Assembly: GCA_000697475.1 (NCBI GenBank)
Contig: JNEU01001112.1
Location: forward strand, 1 to 64,000
DNA from: Lichtheimia corymbifera B2541
Taxonomy: Eukaryota; Mucoromycota; Mucoromycetes; Mucorales; Lichtheimiaceae
Length of the DNA: 64,000 nucleotides
Direction of reading: 5' to 3'
Shown: positions 34,222 to 49,294 of the stretch, piece by piece
Numbering within the stretch: the stretch's first letter is position 1
How the letters are laid out: each line of letters opens with the position of its first letter
The notes under the pieces: model-generated
The model's input: only the letters and a program-made list of their open reading frames with translations
What the model was told of the DNA's origin: nothing
Database searches by the model: none
Translations under genes and position numbers: made by a program

Positions 34222-35688
34222 ACACCCTCCTCCTCTTGTCGATATATCCTCCCATACATTATCCTACCAAACACCCAATATCCAATATGTATGTAATCCT
34301 CTTTGTAGCATGTATACACACTTATCACATATATATACACACATACCTCGCCATTTCACAAAAACACGCCGCCTTTCCTTTCAATGCAATAGTCCGTTCC
34401 TTTTTTTTTTCTCTCTCTCTTTCACCCAAATTAGCTGTTTTTTGTATTCTCTCACGCACATTCCCCCACTTTTTTCTTCCCATGACTAGCTACGTGGCAA
34501 TTAGTGCTACGCTTATTCTATTTTCTCATTCTCCACTATCCAAGAATTGTTATCTTTCTTCAATGTTGAGTGTGGGATGCACCCAGTTTTTGCGTCTGAT
34601 CTTGTACTACGCTTTTATGGAATAAGGTTGCCTTTGTTTGACGCTGCTGACCGAGAATGAAAGGAACATAGATGAGATTTATGCCAGCGTCTATCATTTG
34701 TAGTGAGCAAGCAACGTAATCACTTATTCATTGGCATGTCATATCCACCTCCTGAGATCTTGAAAAGTATCACGATGATGATAAAGAGAATACATGCACG
34801 TTTTCTTTCAATGCCTCGAAATGTGGGTTACACAATGCCAGCAAAGTCTCATTTGTATCAATGATGCGAAGGAATTATAATCGCCATATATATATAATCT
34901 TTTGCTGAGCACGTTTGCTTTTGCAAGTGAGACTAGGATCTTTTGCATGATTTAAATTTACATTTATGGAGATATCCTAACAAGTATGTATAGAAAAAGT
35001 GGCTACGGAAGATGTCACATTATTAGTGATGGTGGCCGTGCGTTTGCTCACATCATGACCCGTGCTATTGGAAATCAAAAAAGCAGGTTGGTGAGACCTG
35101 AGTCATGTTCTGGACAACGAGTTTGATGGGGATGATGGGGTTAAAATTTTGGCATAGGCATGTGCCTTGGTCCAAAAGTGGAAAATAGTATACAGTGCAC
35201 GTACACACACACAGCTGACATGAGCATTCGTCGTCTGGATAAGCAACGATAAAAAAAATACGCCATGATGGCAAGTCAAGTAGTACACGTCAGGAACGAT
35301 CCTTATACGACCTGACTTATCTCGGCGGTACTTGCAGCAGCATGATGCGGAGGTCAGACCCTTCACTACCCCAAGCGGTAAAGGCCACATCTTGTCTCTC
35401 TACTCCTTTCGTGCATCATAAACCATCTCAGACATAGGCTACGCTGTGTGACCTTATTATTAAAAAATCAAGATCTCATATTTATGTTTGTTTCAGATAC
35501 AACAACAAGAAAGGTGTACGTGTACATTAAGCGAAAGCAAAGATGGAGGAGATGACGTACGTAGTAAGTAGTAAGTAGTAGTAAAGGGTTGTGGTTATGA
35601 TGATGAGCAACGAAAAGCAAAAGCAATGCAAGGGCGGAATTTGTACAAAAAGGAAAAGTATGCCTGAAGGTAAAAAAAAAAAGTGTCG
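34222..35688. other. Convergent intergenic region, Ras / peroxin
   Basis: No gene was recognised. There are CT-rich and TATATA-rich sequences just after the Ras stop, and a GTA-rich microsatellite-like stretch near 35558-35585. Confidence 0.5.
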
Positions 35689-37049
35689 TCAGCATTGCGT
35701 GAGGATAGTGGATACAGAAGATAATGTGCGATGAGTGAGCAAAGATGATGGTCTTGGCTTGGGTGAAAATGAAAGCGATGGTGGTGATGCACTCAATAGT
35801 GTAGTGCTAGTGCTACTCGAAGAGCTACAATCGCTTTGAGTGTCTGATGATGATGAAGTACAGGCGGTGCTGGTGTTGTCATGTTGTATGAGTTGAGGAG
35901 TAGGAGGGTGCGATGATCGAGAAGGTGGTGTTACAAGGCGAGCACATCTGATCCATTTCTTTCTGCGGGTGAATGTTTTAAAGGATGGTTTGATACTCCA
36001 TGCATCCCAGTCCCAACTGCCGTATTCCCAGCCAGTGCTGTTTTCCAAAGAGTTATCGACCTTCCATGCAGGGTCGGTCCATACCCAACATTGATCGCCA
36101 ATGGGAGGAGGTAAGCTGAATTCATCCACACTCGGAGTCGGCTCTAGGTATTCATCCGACCTGTGATGATGATGATGATGATGATCCTTGTTAATTTAAC
36201 CCAATAAAGACAACTTGTATAGCAGCACACATCAACGGTGTCTGTGTGAAATAAAGAAACTTACCATGCAGGACGATCTTGTGGTAGCATTAATGAAGAG
36301 CTCCAACCAGTATGCAACCACCAACGTTGATGTTGATAGATACAAAAGCAGTACAAGCGATCAAGCTCAGGTTTCCTTGGTTGTTGTTGTGATGATGATG
36401 ATGCTGTTATAGATGTTGTTTGCGTTGAGGATGCAGCAATGGCAGCTTGCCGTCGTGCATAAATGATGTTGCGTAGTTGGGTGATCCATGGACTACACCA
36501 CATGAAGCACATGCAACCAATCATCCATACCGTCTGGCCGAGTCTTCCCGAGTAGAGTATGTATAGCCATACAGCATATAATGTCGTCATTATCATAATA
36601 CCGTCTCGTTGTCGTTTGCTGCAACTTTTAAAGGGCTGTGGTGTTGTCGTTGGCAATAGCTGCACAAGCTCGATAAGCTCATTCACAAACACATGGTCCT
36701 CATTGTCATTGTTTGCATGCCGACGTTGATCAGCTGTTGTAGTAGTAGCAGGGGTGGAGGGAGTGGTGGTGGTGATGGTTGAGTGAGCAGTAGCCAAGTA
36801 GAGGATACAGATGGGTGCAACAAGACCAAGAACGATTTGGTGGTTGTAAAAGAGAATCGACCAGGCAGTCATGACCAAAATCATCGTTGATGCTGGAGAG
36901 CTTTTATCATTGTTGTATGGCTTCCAACGTAATAGCCGAGTAATAGTGACGAGAGCATGTATGTAAGGTTTTAATGCATCGAGTGTTTCGGTTGATAGTA
37001 TCGTGTCGTCATTTTGATTGTGATCTGATTTGGATGGCGACAATGACAT
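35689..37049 (-). CDS. Dysferlin-domain integral peroxisomal membrane protein (Pex24/28/29/30-type peroxin)
   Basis: Two exons (36265-37049, 35689-36160) give 418 aa. The N-terminal half has hydrophobic segments (MILVMTAWSILFYNHQIVL, TLYAVWLYILYSG, WMIGCMCFMWCSPWITQL). The second half has dysferlin N and C motifs: CFCIYQHQRWWLHTGWS, then CWVWTDPAWKVD and GWEYGSWDWDAWS, with FTRRKKWIRCARL. Pex30-family proteins sit in the ER/peroxisome membrane and control peroxisome number. The C-terminal tail is Ser/Thr/Pro-rich. The intron (36161-36264) contains a (GAT)n microsatellite. Confidence 0.85.
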
Positions 37050-37442
37050 GGATGATGTGAGTGTGTATATAGTTGTTGTTGTTACAAAAAGAAAGGGATA
37101 AAGGGAAAAAGGAAAGAGGTCAGCTTTAAAGGCATTAATGGGTTATGAAGAAAGCACCACAAAGGGGCACGTGTGCAACACCAATCATCATTAATCACTG
37201 GTGTACACGATCCTCATGCTCTTTGATCTCCTTTTCTCCCAACAATGCATGCCAATGTAAGGTTTATATCCGTCGCTTTTATGACCGGGTGCCATTTTAT
37301 ATATAAGAAATTATCATCAATCAATCAACTTTCTTTATGCACTCCTTGATCAAACGTACTACAGTAAAAAGAGGAATATATCAACAAAGGGAAAAAGAAA
37401 CTATACATCAAAATAAGGACGATCGCGGAGTAATAATGCATT
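37050..37442. other. Short intergenic spacer
   Basis: This is the peroxin promoter side and the 3' flank of the Rab gene. No gene was seen. Confidence 0.5.
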
Positions 37443-38449
<1,007 letters not shown>

Positions 38450-39119
38450 ATAAAAAAGAAAAGAGAGAGAGACACACCAAAGAACTGAGCGGCCACTCCT
38501 CCTGGTTCCTTGGAGACACGCTACTGATTGCGGAGCATACATTTTGCTCACCGGGATCGTCGTTGTCGTTTCTCCAAAGACCGCTTGCACAACACAACGT
38601 CTAGATTAGTCGCTATCTCATACTTTTTGTGTTTCCCAACCAACCATCACATTATCTCTACATTATTGTATCTTTCCATCTTATTACATGTTGTTATCGT
38701 ATAGCTAAAAGTAAAATCATCATGCCATATGCAAGGAAAAACTATCTCCTGACCCCCTTGAACCTCCGTCTTTTTGAGATGCTGCTGCTGTTGCCAGCTC
38801 GTAAAGTATCTTCCAATCATCAGCGCCTAATCAGTTACATTATACTGCGTACATGCGTGTGAATGACCATATTCCTAAAAAACGTCACGGGTCCAACTAC
38901 GTTCATTGTTCACAAAAGTTGATATCACAATCAATGTTGAGAACAAAGAAGCTTTTATTTGGTTACTCGAGATACCATATGCTTAGAAGCTGTACAGCAC
39001 CGATACTTTATATAGTTGGGAAACTGTTGTTTATTCTTGGGATAGGATTATGGTATATGGTGTGTGGGGTTGATGGTAAATAAAGAAAATGAACAACGAA
39101 TATAAGGGATAGTTGAAAG
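38450..39119. other. Intergenic spacer, Rab11 / GH27
   Basis: No gene was seen. It contains the Rab promoter and the 3' flank of the GH27 gene. Confidence 0.5.
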
Positions 39120-40757
39120 CTAAACTTTTGTTAAAAAGAGCATCTGGCATTGTCCAGGCCGCAATCGCACGCGATAGTTATCGGTAAAGACACCAATATC
39201 CTTGCCTTCCCAAATATCAAAGAGCTTGACTTGTTGACTATTGGTAAATCCGACCTCCTTCAAATCCAACGTGATCTCATGGCTTTTACCAAGCATAAAC
39301 ATGTATGTGTGTGCATTGAATAGCCCGCAGCAGATACGTCCATCCGGCATCCGTTTCCACCACACCTGTTTCCGATTTTGCCACACATCTCCAGAACCAA
39401 TGGGACGAGCCATATTTCCAGCTTGGTGGATTGCAAGTATATCAGAGTGATTGAGCATAGCGAGGTACTTGTCCGGTATCATTCGTGGATCTGCACCAAT
39501 ACAAAACACCGAGCTGACCAGTGCCCAAAAGCTGATGTATGACATTCGCACGTCGTCGTTATCCAAGCCGTCCACGCACTTGCCGTTGACTACCATGCCG
39601 ACCAAGACAACATCCAAATCGATATAAAACCCATGATCTGATCCAACGACATTGTAGTCGACCCAGCGTGCTGCTTGTGTGAAACGTTGAAATACTCGAT
39701 GAGAAGATGTCATGGTGCGAGTCGAATAGGATTCAATGTCGATAAAAACTCTTGCGCCGTTGCTCAATAAAGCCCAATCATTGGCATACGTGTGATCCAT
39801 AAACCATGATAGCTCCAGCCAAATGTCGTATCGTTTAAATGCACGTGCCATCATTTTCAAATCCTCACGCGTGTCAGGTGACTGATACGGGTAGAACTGA
39901 TCTCCACCACCTGGACCGCATCCATCAATCTTGACAAATGATACGCCCCATTCGGCGAACGCGTCTGCAATCGAATCATAATACTGCTGTACAATGTCGA
40001 GATGGTTGTCTGGCATGTATGTGCTGCCTTTGAATCCATTGCCTTCTTTCTTGTCAACTACTAGGTCTTGTAACCGATACTCAGTTCCCAGAATAGGTGT
40101 ATTCGCCTCATAGGCATCCTTGCGTATTCCTGGTAGCATGTATAAACCCAACTTGTGTCCATTCCTGCGTAGGTGATCGGAGAGCTCCCGTAGACCATTG
40201 GGGAATAAATCTTTGCGGTAGGTCCAGCGTCCATATTCATCAAACGTCTCACTCCTATTGTAATATCATGTTGGCCATATGGATCGTAACAAAGAGAAAC
40301 GCGTATAAAAACATACCACCCTGAATCGAGGTTGATATACTCATATTTTGGAAGTCTCAATTTCATGGCATCCGACACCGCTTTGATTTTGGATTCATTA
40401 AACCTAACAAGTACAGAAAATAGATAAACGGATACGTTAATCATTGAATCAACAAACATGACGCGCCACGCTCTCCCTTCCCCCCCCCCATTGTGTAACT
40501 CCATACCATGGTTCTGTGTGCTTGCCACCATAGCCTGGAACGTCATCAAGTAGTTGTGTGGACCATGTAGAAAATCCTAGTAGTGGTTTCCGTGCCCATT
40601 CTGGTTTGCTATGGATATGGATAGATACATTTAGAATATAGCGTTCTATTAAAGAGAAATGACTGTACCAATCTTACTTGTCAATGTCAAAGTATGCTTT
40701 TGAATCGCGGCTGAGAGGTGAAGAAGAGGAGAGCGATGTGGCAGGGGGAGCCATCAT
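39120..40757 (-). CDS. GH27-family glycoside hydrolase (alpha-galactosidase-like)
   Basis: Four exons (40678-40757, 40507-40608, 40317-40403, 39120-40254) give 467 aa. The start of the (beta/alpha)8 barrel reads KPLLGFSTWSTQ, then KYEYINLDSGW and NGLRELSDHLRRNGHKLGLY. The putative nucleophile lies in WGVSFVKIDGCG and the probable acid/base in ARVFIDIES. A beta-sandwich C-terminal domain follows (MPDGRICCGLFN, LDLKEVGF, IWEGKDIG). No signal peptide precedes the first in-frame ATG, so the enzyme may be intracellular or an upstream exon is missing. Substrate is by family only. Confidence 0.8.
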
Positions 40758-42023
40758 CAATTTACGTTTCGTGATGCCGAAACAGTCGCCCAAGAGTAGA
40801 ACTGGAATGTTGACGGCAATCAGCAACGAGAAAGAAGGTGCAAGATCGCTTGTGAGTTGAAAGACTAAAACGCTTTATATGGCAAAGATCATGCAAGAAA
40901 GGAAGGAAGCGACGACCGGCGGCGTTGGTGGATGAGAAAATTGGGCGATCTAATACCGATCCAGGTACAACGTCAATCAACACAGCCATCTGTTGTCGTT
41001 GTATACATGGGAGAATAGACAATACGGATTCTTGATGGTTATTAATACAACAACGGCAAATGGGAGGGTCGGCATTGACATCTGAGCTGATGGCACAACA
41101 AAATAAAACTTTGGGAAGGAATAATACGATGATGATGATATCATGTTGCCATGGCTACTATACATCCCAATTCATGCCAGCTTCTCTTGCATGACATGTT
41201 TTTGATATTCGTAAGGCAGCTATTTGTTGACATACTATAAGAGAGCGAATGAGTCCATCCTTGCACAACATCACCCAGACTGCGACTATTTATACCATTG
41301 GTTATAGCTGCTATCTAATCTTATCTCACGTGGTTCAGGCCAATATACGTAAACACGTGATTACGGAGCAATGTACGAGGACCATGCTGGTTTGTCGACC
41401 AAGTTTCCGGCTGCATGTGAGATCATCTCCATCTTGTCCTGCATATGTGAATTCTACGGATGATATTTTCCCATCCCATGGTTGAGTTTTTATCCGCGTA
41501 AATAGAATGTTGCCTTTTTCTTGGGAGGAAATGCATACGTCATAATACCTATCCAATACAACCTGTTGTTCATTGTTTGAGGGAAACAGGAAGGGTAAAG
41601 GGGAATACAAGAAATCATCCTGTGCTTAAAAGTTTGAACACGCCTTATCAGCAACGCGTGCCATCTTATCAGTGTTTAAGATTTGGGCGTTTGACAGGGC
41701 TGACTTTTGTGAAACAGTTAGATACCATGACAAATTGGATGGTGTTAGGGATGACTACGTATTTATGGCACTGTTGTCAAGTGCAAGATACTTCCTTACA
41801 CACAGAGGATAGCGGTAATAAAGGTAAGGATGGAACGATATTAAAGTGATTGCATCAGCAGAAATGCACTTCTTTTAAAAGGAGTGCGAATAGTTCCTAA
41901 AGGGTAAGCCGACATTAGCTTTGTCATTCCGCAACATGTGACGGGGAAATCGGGTGAAGTTATTGCAAGGGCTCAACGTTGGGGTAGCCCCGGCTCTTTT
42001 CTTTTACTCTTTACACATCAAAA
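40758..42023. other. Intergenic region between divergent GH27 and MDH genes
   Basis: No gene was recognised apart from the TATA motif noted separately. ORFs at 41335-41610 and 41577-41849 lack family resemblance. Confidence 0.5.
40873..40879 (-). promoter_or_regulatory. TATA box of GH27 gene
   Basis: The minus-strand TATAAAG lies about 116 nt upstream of the assigned ATG. This supports transcription starting close to the annotated first exon. Confidence 0.4.
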
Positions 42024-43243
42024 ATGTTCGCTGCCACCCGTATCGCCTCCTCTGTTGCCGCTAAGCGTGCTTTCTCTACCTCTGCTGCTAACCTCTCCAA
42101 GGTTGCTGTCCTCGGTGCCTCCGGTGGTATTGGTCAACCCCTCTCTTTGCTTATGAAGGAGAACCCCCATGTCACTGAACTCTCCCTTTACGATATCGTC
42201 AACACTCCCGGTGTTGCTGCTGATTTGAGGTATGATATACATTTTCTATAAAGGTCCAAGTCATGGTTTCTTACATGTAACGCGTACACACGCGTCGTTT
42301 TATTACAATAGCCACATCAACACCAACTCAGTTGTAAGTATAAGCAGGGCATGAAAAAAGTGATGATCATGGTTATTGATATGTGATGATGCTATAGGTC
42401 AAGGGCTACACTGCTGAAAATGATGGTTTGAAGAAGGCTTTGGAGGGTGCTCACGTTGTTGTTATCCCTGCTGGTGTCCCCCGTAAGCCTGGTATGACCC
42501 GTGATGACTTGTTCAACACCAACGCTTCCATTGTCCGTGACCTTGCTGAAGCCTCTGCCAAGTAAGTAATACAATCCATATGATGAAAAGGTTGAGATAT
42601 GCTAATTATCTTATATAGGTACTGCCCTAACGCTCACTTCCTTATCATCTCCAACCCTGTCAACTCCACTGTTCCTATCTTCGCCGAGACCTTGAAGAAG
42701 GCTGGTGTCTATAACCCCAAGCGTCTCTATGGTGTTACCACTTTGGACGTTGTCCGTGCTTCCCGTTTCGTTGCTGAAGTTAAGGGCAAGGATCCTAAGG
42801 ACTGCAAGGTTACCGTTGTTGGTGGTCACTCTGGTGTCACCATTGTTCCCCTTCTTTCCCAAACCGGTGAATCCTTCACCAAGGAGGAGCTTGATGCTTT
42901 GACCCACCGCATCCAATTCGGTGGTGATGAAGTTGTCCAGGCTAAGAACGGTACTGGTAGCGCTACTCTTTCCATGGCTTTCGCTGGTGCTCGTTTCGCC
43001 AACTCCGTTTTGGAAGCTACCGTCGGTGGCAAGAAGGGTGTTGTTGAGCCCTCTTTCGTTAAGTCCGAACTCTTCGCCGACGAAGGTGTTGAATACTTCT
43101 CCAGCAACATTGAGCTTGGCCCCAACGGTGTTGAGAAGATCAACGGTCTTGGTGAGATCTCCGACTACGAGAAGGAGCTTATCAGCAAGGCTGTTCCTGA
43201 GCTCAAGAAGAACATTGCCAAGGGCAAGTCTTTCGTCCAGTAA
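42024..43243 (+). CDS. Malate dehydrogenase, mitochondrial (EC 1.1.1.37)
   Basis: Four exons (42024-42229, 42312-42333, 42398-42561, 42619-43243) give 338 aa. A presequence of about 24 residues ([19 protein letters not shown]) precedes [17 protein letters not shown]. Further motifs are [32 protein letters not shown], the substrate/active-site region [12 protein letters not shown], and the catalytic-His motif [13 protein letters not shown]. The second exon is a 22-nt micro-exon. Strong C-ending codon bias indicates high expression. It catalyses malate/oxaloacetate interconversion in the TCA cycle. Confidence 0.97.
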
Positions 43244-43514
43244 ATATTTTCCCATCCCATCTTGTAATTTACCAGTCATGAAGAGAAGAGTAGATGCTTC
43301 TTTTGTTGAAATTGTAGAGAAACACGAAATGAATTCAATTCTGCCTGTATAAGATCATGTGTGTGCGTGTGATATTGTATTGTCTTATGATGCATCCAAG
43401 TATATACCATCATCATCATTCACGTTGTGCGAGTCAATGCTTTTAATAATCATGGCTCTGATAATTGTGGGATATATAAAGCGTGCTATACAAGGTAATT
43501 GACAAATGCGGGTT

Positions 43515-44472
43515 CTACATGCTTTCAAGCCTCTTTAAATGATTGTACTTGGGCAGCACCTAGTACACAGAGTGAGCAACCTGTATCCTGCATCATCCCG
43601 ATATCCACGCTTCCTATTTACCTCACGTAGGTATTCCAAATGACGTGCATGCAAAGCTGCTTGTGCCTAAAAAGCAACTCATTGTGAGTGGATTGAATAA
43701 TGGAGATGATGCCACAACACACATACCGGGAACACTTCACTCTGCTTTCGCCTGCATGACTTTGTGCCATAGATGATTGTCATGTCCTCCACCGTTTCAT
43801 TCATTTCGGTCGAACAAGCTGCACCCACTACGCAATGATTTCCTATGATGGTACTTCCATGGACCTTTGCTACCAACATGATGAAATCCGAACTGTTAGC
43901 CTTTTTGCTTGCTATCCAAACATCCCATATTGAGCCATTGTTTACCTCGTGCTTCAATGATGTTGTTGTTTCCGATTCTTGATCCTTCTACATCTGGGAT
44001 AGCTGGGTGTCAGGGGCAATATGAATACAACCACACCTGCCGTCTCATAACTTACAACATCCAACTTCAAATACATTCTCGTCACCAATGATGAGCGGTG
44101 AACTATTCCTGTATCCTCATGTCAGACATCCACCAGTTCGCTCGAGGCAAATACCATGTCCTTACTTGTTGAAGATGATGACGTTTTCTTCGACGATATT
44201 GTTCTTTCCGATATACACAGGTCCGTTCTCGGCAACAATACGACATTGAGGGTGCAATACAGTTCCTGAAACGATAACGTTGAATCAACATGTGTCTGAG
44301 AACAACCATGACAGCAACTTGAGCCAACCTGCACCTACATCAACCATGGCATTAGACACTATACAGAACGAGACCTTGTCAATGGCATACCGATGGATAT
44401 TTCGCCACGTAGATCCGTTTCGTGACAAATTACTGACTTTGGGCCTGCTGTGATTCGGTTTCTGCTGGCCAT
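43515..44472 (-). CDS. DCTN6: Dynactin subunit 6 (p27)
   Basis: Seven exons (44391-44472, 44166-44265, 44056-44108, 43946-44002, 43727-43869, 43622-43666, 43515-43559) give 174 aa. The protein is a left-handed parallel beta-helix of hexapeptide repeats: CHETDLRGEISIG, TVLHPQCRIVAENGPVYIG, NIVEENVIIF, PLIIGDENVFEVGC, RIGNNNIIEA, GSTIIGNHCVVGAACS and TIIYGTKSCRR. Order and ending (VLPKYNHLKR) follow human DCTN6. The role is the pointed-end complex of dynactin, for dynein cargo transport. It is convergent with MDH. Confidence 0.9.
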
Positions 44473-44856
44473 GTGGGTTGCAAAGGAAAAGGGAGCGGGA
44501 ATGGCGCAACACGCTTGGTTGAAACCCAGTGTCACGTGGATATTGCATGGATCATGCTGAGGATCTCTTGATGCTGGCACCCTGGATTGCTCGCTTCGCT
44601 CATCAATCTTTGACTTCTCGTTGAATGGCTTGACACTACCTATTAAGGCATGATCTTACATTGATAAGATTACATATTTACATAAATCTGCACCTGTTTG
44701 GCATCCATACTTACAATAAAAGACTATCTTTGTAATAAGCTGTCATTGAACGAAACATGGTCGCGGTAGGGAGCATATACCTGTTCACCATCATTTCAAC
44801 CAATTCAGTTCTTGGCTCATTATAAATTGCCAGCTGACAGACCCCCTCCTACTCAA
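44473..44856. other. Spacer upstream of the dynactin gene
   Basis: No gene was seen; this is the promoter side of the dynactin p27 gene, bordering the tandem repeat. Confidence 0.4.
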
Positions 44857-45840
44857 TTTTTTATGATGAAGTGTGGGTCTTTATGAGAGCAAGGTTGATC
44901 AACAGGTCCCAGAGAGCGTTCTGACCAAGTTTCAAGCTCGATATGGACAACCGCGGGAACGTGCACTATACACCCTACTTATGATATGTCTGTCTCTCCT
45001 ACATTTGGACTGTCCGAATCGCAAAAACATCATAATGAAGCATGTAGTTTTTAAATGAATGAATTTGACCAGCATGACCCAGAGAACCTTCTTACCAAGT
45101 TTCAGGTCCGTAATGGGGAATCCTAATTGACATTTTATGAATTTGGATGGTGCGGAATTTCCGTCCATCATGGTAAACCCCACACTACACCCTCCCATTC
45201 AAGATTTTTAACAAGCGTGATGTCTTTATGAGAACGAAATTGATCAGCATGTCCAAGAGCATCTTGTGTGAAACTTTCAGGTTCAAAATGGACAATCTCA
45301 AGGTTATGGGCCGTCCACACTCCACATAATACTCGTCTGTTCATCATCCGACGCCCCCATTTTAATTCTCACAATGAAGCCTGCGTCTTTAATATGAATG
45401 GAGTTGATCAGCATGTCGAGGCCCACCGGTCTGAACAACTTTCATGATGGAGGTGGACAATGGCGGGGGTGTGCACTATGCAGCCTACTTGCGTTCCGTC
45501 CGTGCATCATCTCCCCTAAATTTGGACCGTCCGATTCATTGGAACATCATTATGAACCCTGCGATTTTTAAATGAATGGGGTTGATCAGCATGCCGCAGT
45601 GAACCTTCTGACCAAGTTTCAGGATCGAAATGGGCAATCCCAAGTTAATACATACTACTTCGATAAATCATAAATCCGGCGCGTACCCGATTTCAGTCCA
45701 TCATAGTAAACCCCACATTATACCCTCCCATTCAAAATTTTCAAATGAAGCATGGGTTCATTATTAAGACAAAGTTGATCAGCATACCCGAAAGCATCTT
45801 GTGTGCAAGTTGGAGATCAAGATGAGTAATATCAAGATCA
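44857..45840. repeat. Degenerate tandem array, ~175-bp unit, with 3-unit higher-order period
   Basis: Six related units share a core of the form GTTGATCAGCATG...CTTCTGACCAAGTTTCAGG...ATGGACAA. Cores start near 44894, 45064, 45238, 45404, 45581 and 45774, so spacing is 166-193 bp. Units 1, 2, 3 resemble units 4, 5, 6 respectively better than they resemble each other: CACTATRCA with GGACYGTCCGA in 1 and 4, and CATARTAAACCCCAC between 2-3 and 5-6. This gives a period of about 510-535 bp. No coding potential. Monomer length is close to a nucleosome repeat. Confidence 0.75.
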
Positions 45841-45884
45841 TGGATCAATTTACAGTGTGCATGATTTTGCCTGACAGCTCAACC

Positions 45885-46345
45885 AACTTTAATTTCCAGC
45901 TCTTCCACTTTATTTTCCTTTCCACCCATTCTCAACTGTTGCCCCATTCAAATACAACTACAGCCTGCGAACGATTGTCCTGCTTCAACCCATCACGTCA
46001 ATGCTGCAACGGTCTTGATCCGATTGTCTTTGACTAAATGGGCAAGTTCATGGCGTGTGCACCACACTACAGCAGCCGCGTTTCTTTACAGTCCACCTTC
46101 TCTGTACAATCCTCAACCCCCATCAAACGTAACAGCATTCATTATAGCAGGTGCTTTAGCATGGTCTTTACTTCATTGCCTCAAGCTACTTGCAGCAACC
46201 TGTCTTGCAGCCTTTTTCACGTGAACAGCAGATAGCCATTGTATAGAAGCAGCTTTATTTACGTGTAGCAACTTGCTTTCAATACATACGAGTTCTTTTG
46301 GATATGAATATGAAGATTGCTTTAGTACATTGGGATGGGATGGGA
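45885..46345 (+). repeat. Dispersed repeat, copy 2
   Basis: This copy is collinear, in the opposite orientation, with 1655-2135. Shared landmarks include TTTAATTTCCAGCTCTTCC, TGCGAACGATTGTCCTGC, AACGTAACAGCATTCATT, AGATAGCCATTGTATAGAAG and ATTTACGTGTAGCAACTTGC. It has an extra segment of about 25 nt near 45907-45935 relative to copy 1. It immediately follows the tandem array. No protein of its own was recognised. Confidence 0.7.
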
Positions 46346-46915
46346 TGGATGCGTATGGAATCATGGATTTGCTTCATGCAAAAAAGGCACTGGAAGAAAC
46401 ATGCATCCATCATGGTAGTTTACTTGTTCTTCATACCAAAATCGGGCAGGCACAGCATATACTGATAGCCATTATATAAACACCTTCCAATTAATTTATT
46501 GCTCAGCTCTCGAACAACGTCTATATGTCCATCCCCGTGGTAGTTGTCTTGTGTGTGGTGGTGTCAATAGAGTGGCTATTTACATATGATATGGAGTCAG
46601 TTGCATCCGAGTGGGGTATTGGTAGGGTGATCATGTTACTTGCTATTGAGATATGAAGGATTGCGTGATTGTAGTCATGGCAACGAAGAAAGGCAGCAAT
46701 GGTTGATAGAGAATATGCTTCCAATAAGCTGTGGATATCCCTGTGGTAGTGATGAAAAATGTAGTGTAATAGCAAAAGAAATGGCTGGGCGCATACATTC
46801 CCATATCCCACTTTTTCTCACACAAGAAGACAGCGAGTGATTCAATTGTACAATAGCATGTAATATCATAATAAAGCATTCATAAAACTATCATTTATCT
46901 TTGTACAAGCATGAT
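46346..46915. other. Spacer downstream of the dispersed repeat
   Basis: No gene was seen. A (GGGAT)n-like stretch (46329-46345) marks the border with the repeat. Confidence 0.4.
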
Positions 46916-48107
<1,192 letters not shown>

Positions 48108-49294
48108 GATGAATATGGCTTTGTGAGGAAAATGTATAGAAGTAAATCAAGGTGTTTAACATGTGGTCCTTCTTTTTATACAAACAACAGCAGTTTTATG
48201 CAAAATGCTCGAATTACTCAGGTTGTTCCGCGTGTTTCCAGTTGCTGGCACTAAAAGCACAACTTGCCGATCGGTGTATATGTTCATTCACCAATGCTGC
48301 ATTATAAGAGCCGACACAAGAAGACACCCCCCCCAGATTCCGGAATGAATAATCCCTTGTTGCTCACAGCCCTTGTAGGTGATCCATTTTTCGCTTCCAC
48401 CAACGCACTCCTTTAAATCCCAGTCACTGCAAACAAGGCATGCGAGTGTTCCAAGTGGCACAAGGAAAAGCTAAAAACAACTTACGTTAGCCAAAACATC
48501 GTGAAAGTATGAAAAGCACGAAAGCAATGCGGGTCGACAGATTGTGCTGGGAGCAAAGGAAGGGGTTGCCCAGTGATCCGCAGCGATCTTCCAACACTGC
48601 TGAACTGCAAATTGAGATATTGGCCACCATAAGCCATTTATAAGGTGTTGCTCCTGTGTAGCTGCTATTATGAAGATATAGATGCTTTTATGTGCTGTTT
48701 ATTTTATATTCATTAATAAGGTTACTATATAACGTCATCACTTACTAGCACTTACTGCTCTTTTTGATCCTGGATTTACTATGATGATGATGATGTTGGT
48801 GGTGATGTAGTTCCCAAATAGCAACGATGTTCCAATGAATGTATCATGAGTAAAGAGTGGTACGGCCTTTGGAGAGCAAAAAGTGACTCCTACATTTTCA
48901 ATCGTCGACCTACGACATATGTCATTACTGTATACATTATGCATGCAGCTCGTAGCCAGATATATGATTGTGGCGTTAGGCATGGTCTGTGCGCTTCAAC
49001 GTTAATCCACCTCGGCCACTTAAGGCACCCAAATGTGATATCGAATTGCTTGCTACTTGTCTTACACTTACATTGATAGATCTTCTTTATTGAATATTGT
49101 TTACTTGCATATCATATCAACTTTACAGCGAGGTTACCTGTAAACAATATTAAATGCTGCATGCCACCACAGTATGCGCTAGCATTTCATCAACGCCATC
49201 ACATATTTATCAAGGGGAGACATGATTTTAAACAATGATGGATGTATTAACGTATTCATGAAAAGGGTGATAATTGATCTATGTACAAATGCTA
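48108..49294. other. Intergenic region
   Basis: No recognisable gene is present apart from the promoter element noted. A short ATGATG/TTGGTGGTG microsatellite lies near 48780-48807. Confidence 0.5.
48173..48180 (-). promoter_or_regulatory. TATA box of the oxidoreductase gene
   Basis: The minus-strand TATAAAAA lies about 66-73 nt upstream of the ATG at 48107. Confidence 0.5.

Noticed and set aside
42611..43279. 222-codon open frame antisense to malate dehydrogenase
   Set aside because: This is a shadow ORF due to the biased codons of MDH, with no independent start context or family match.
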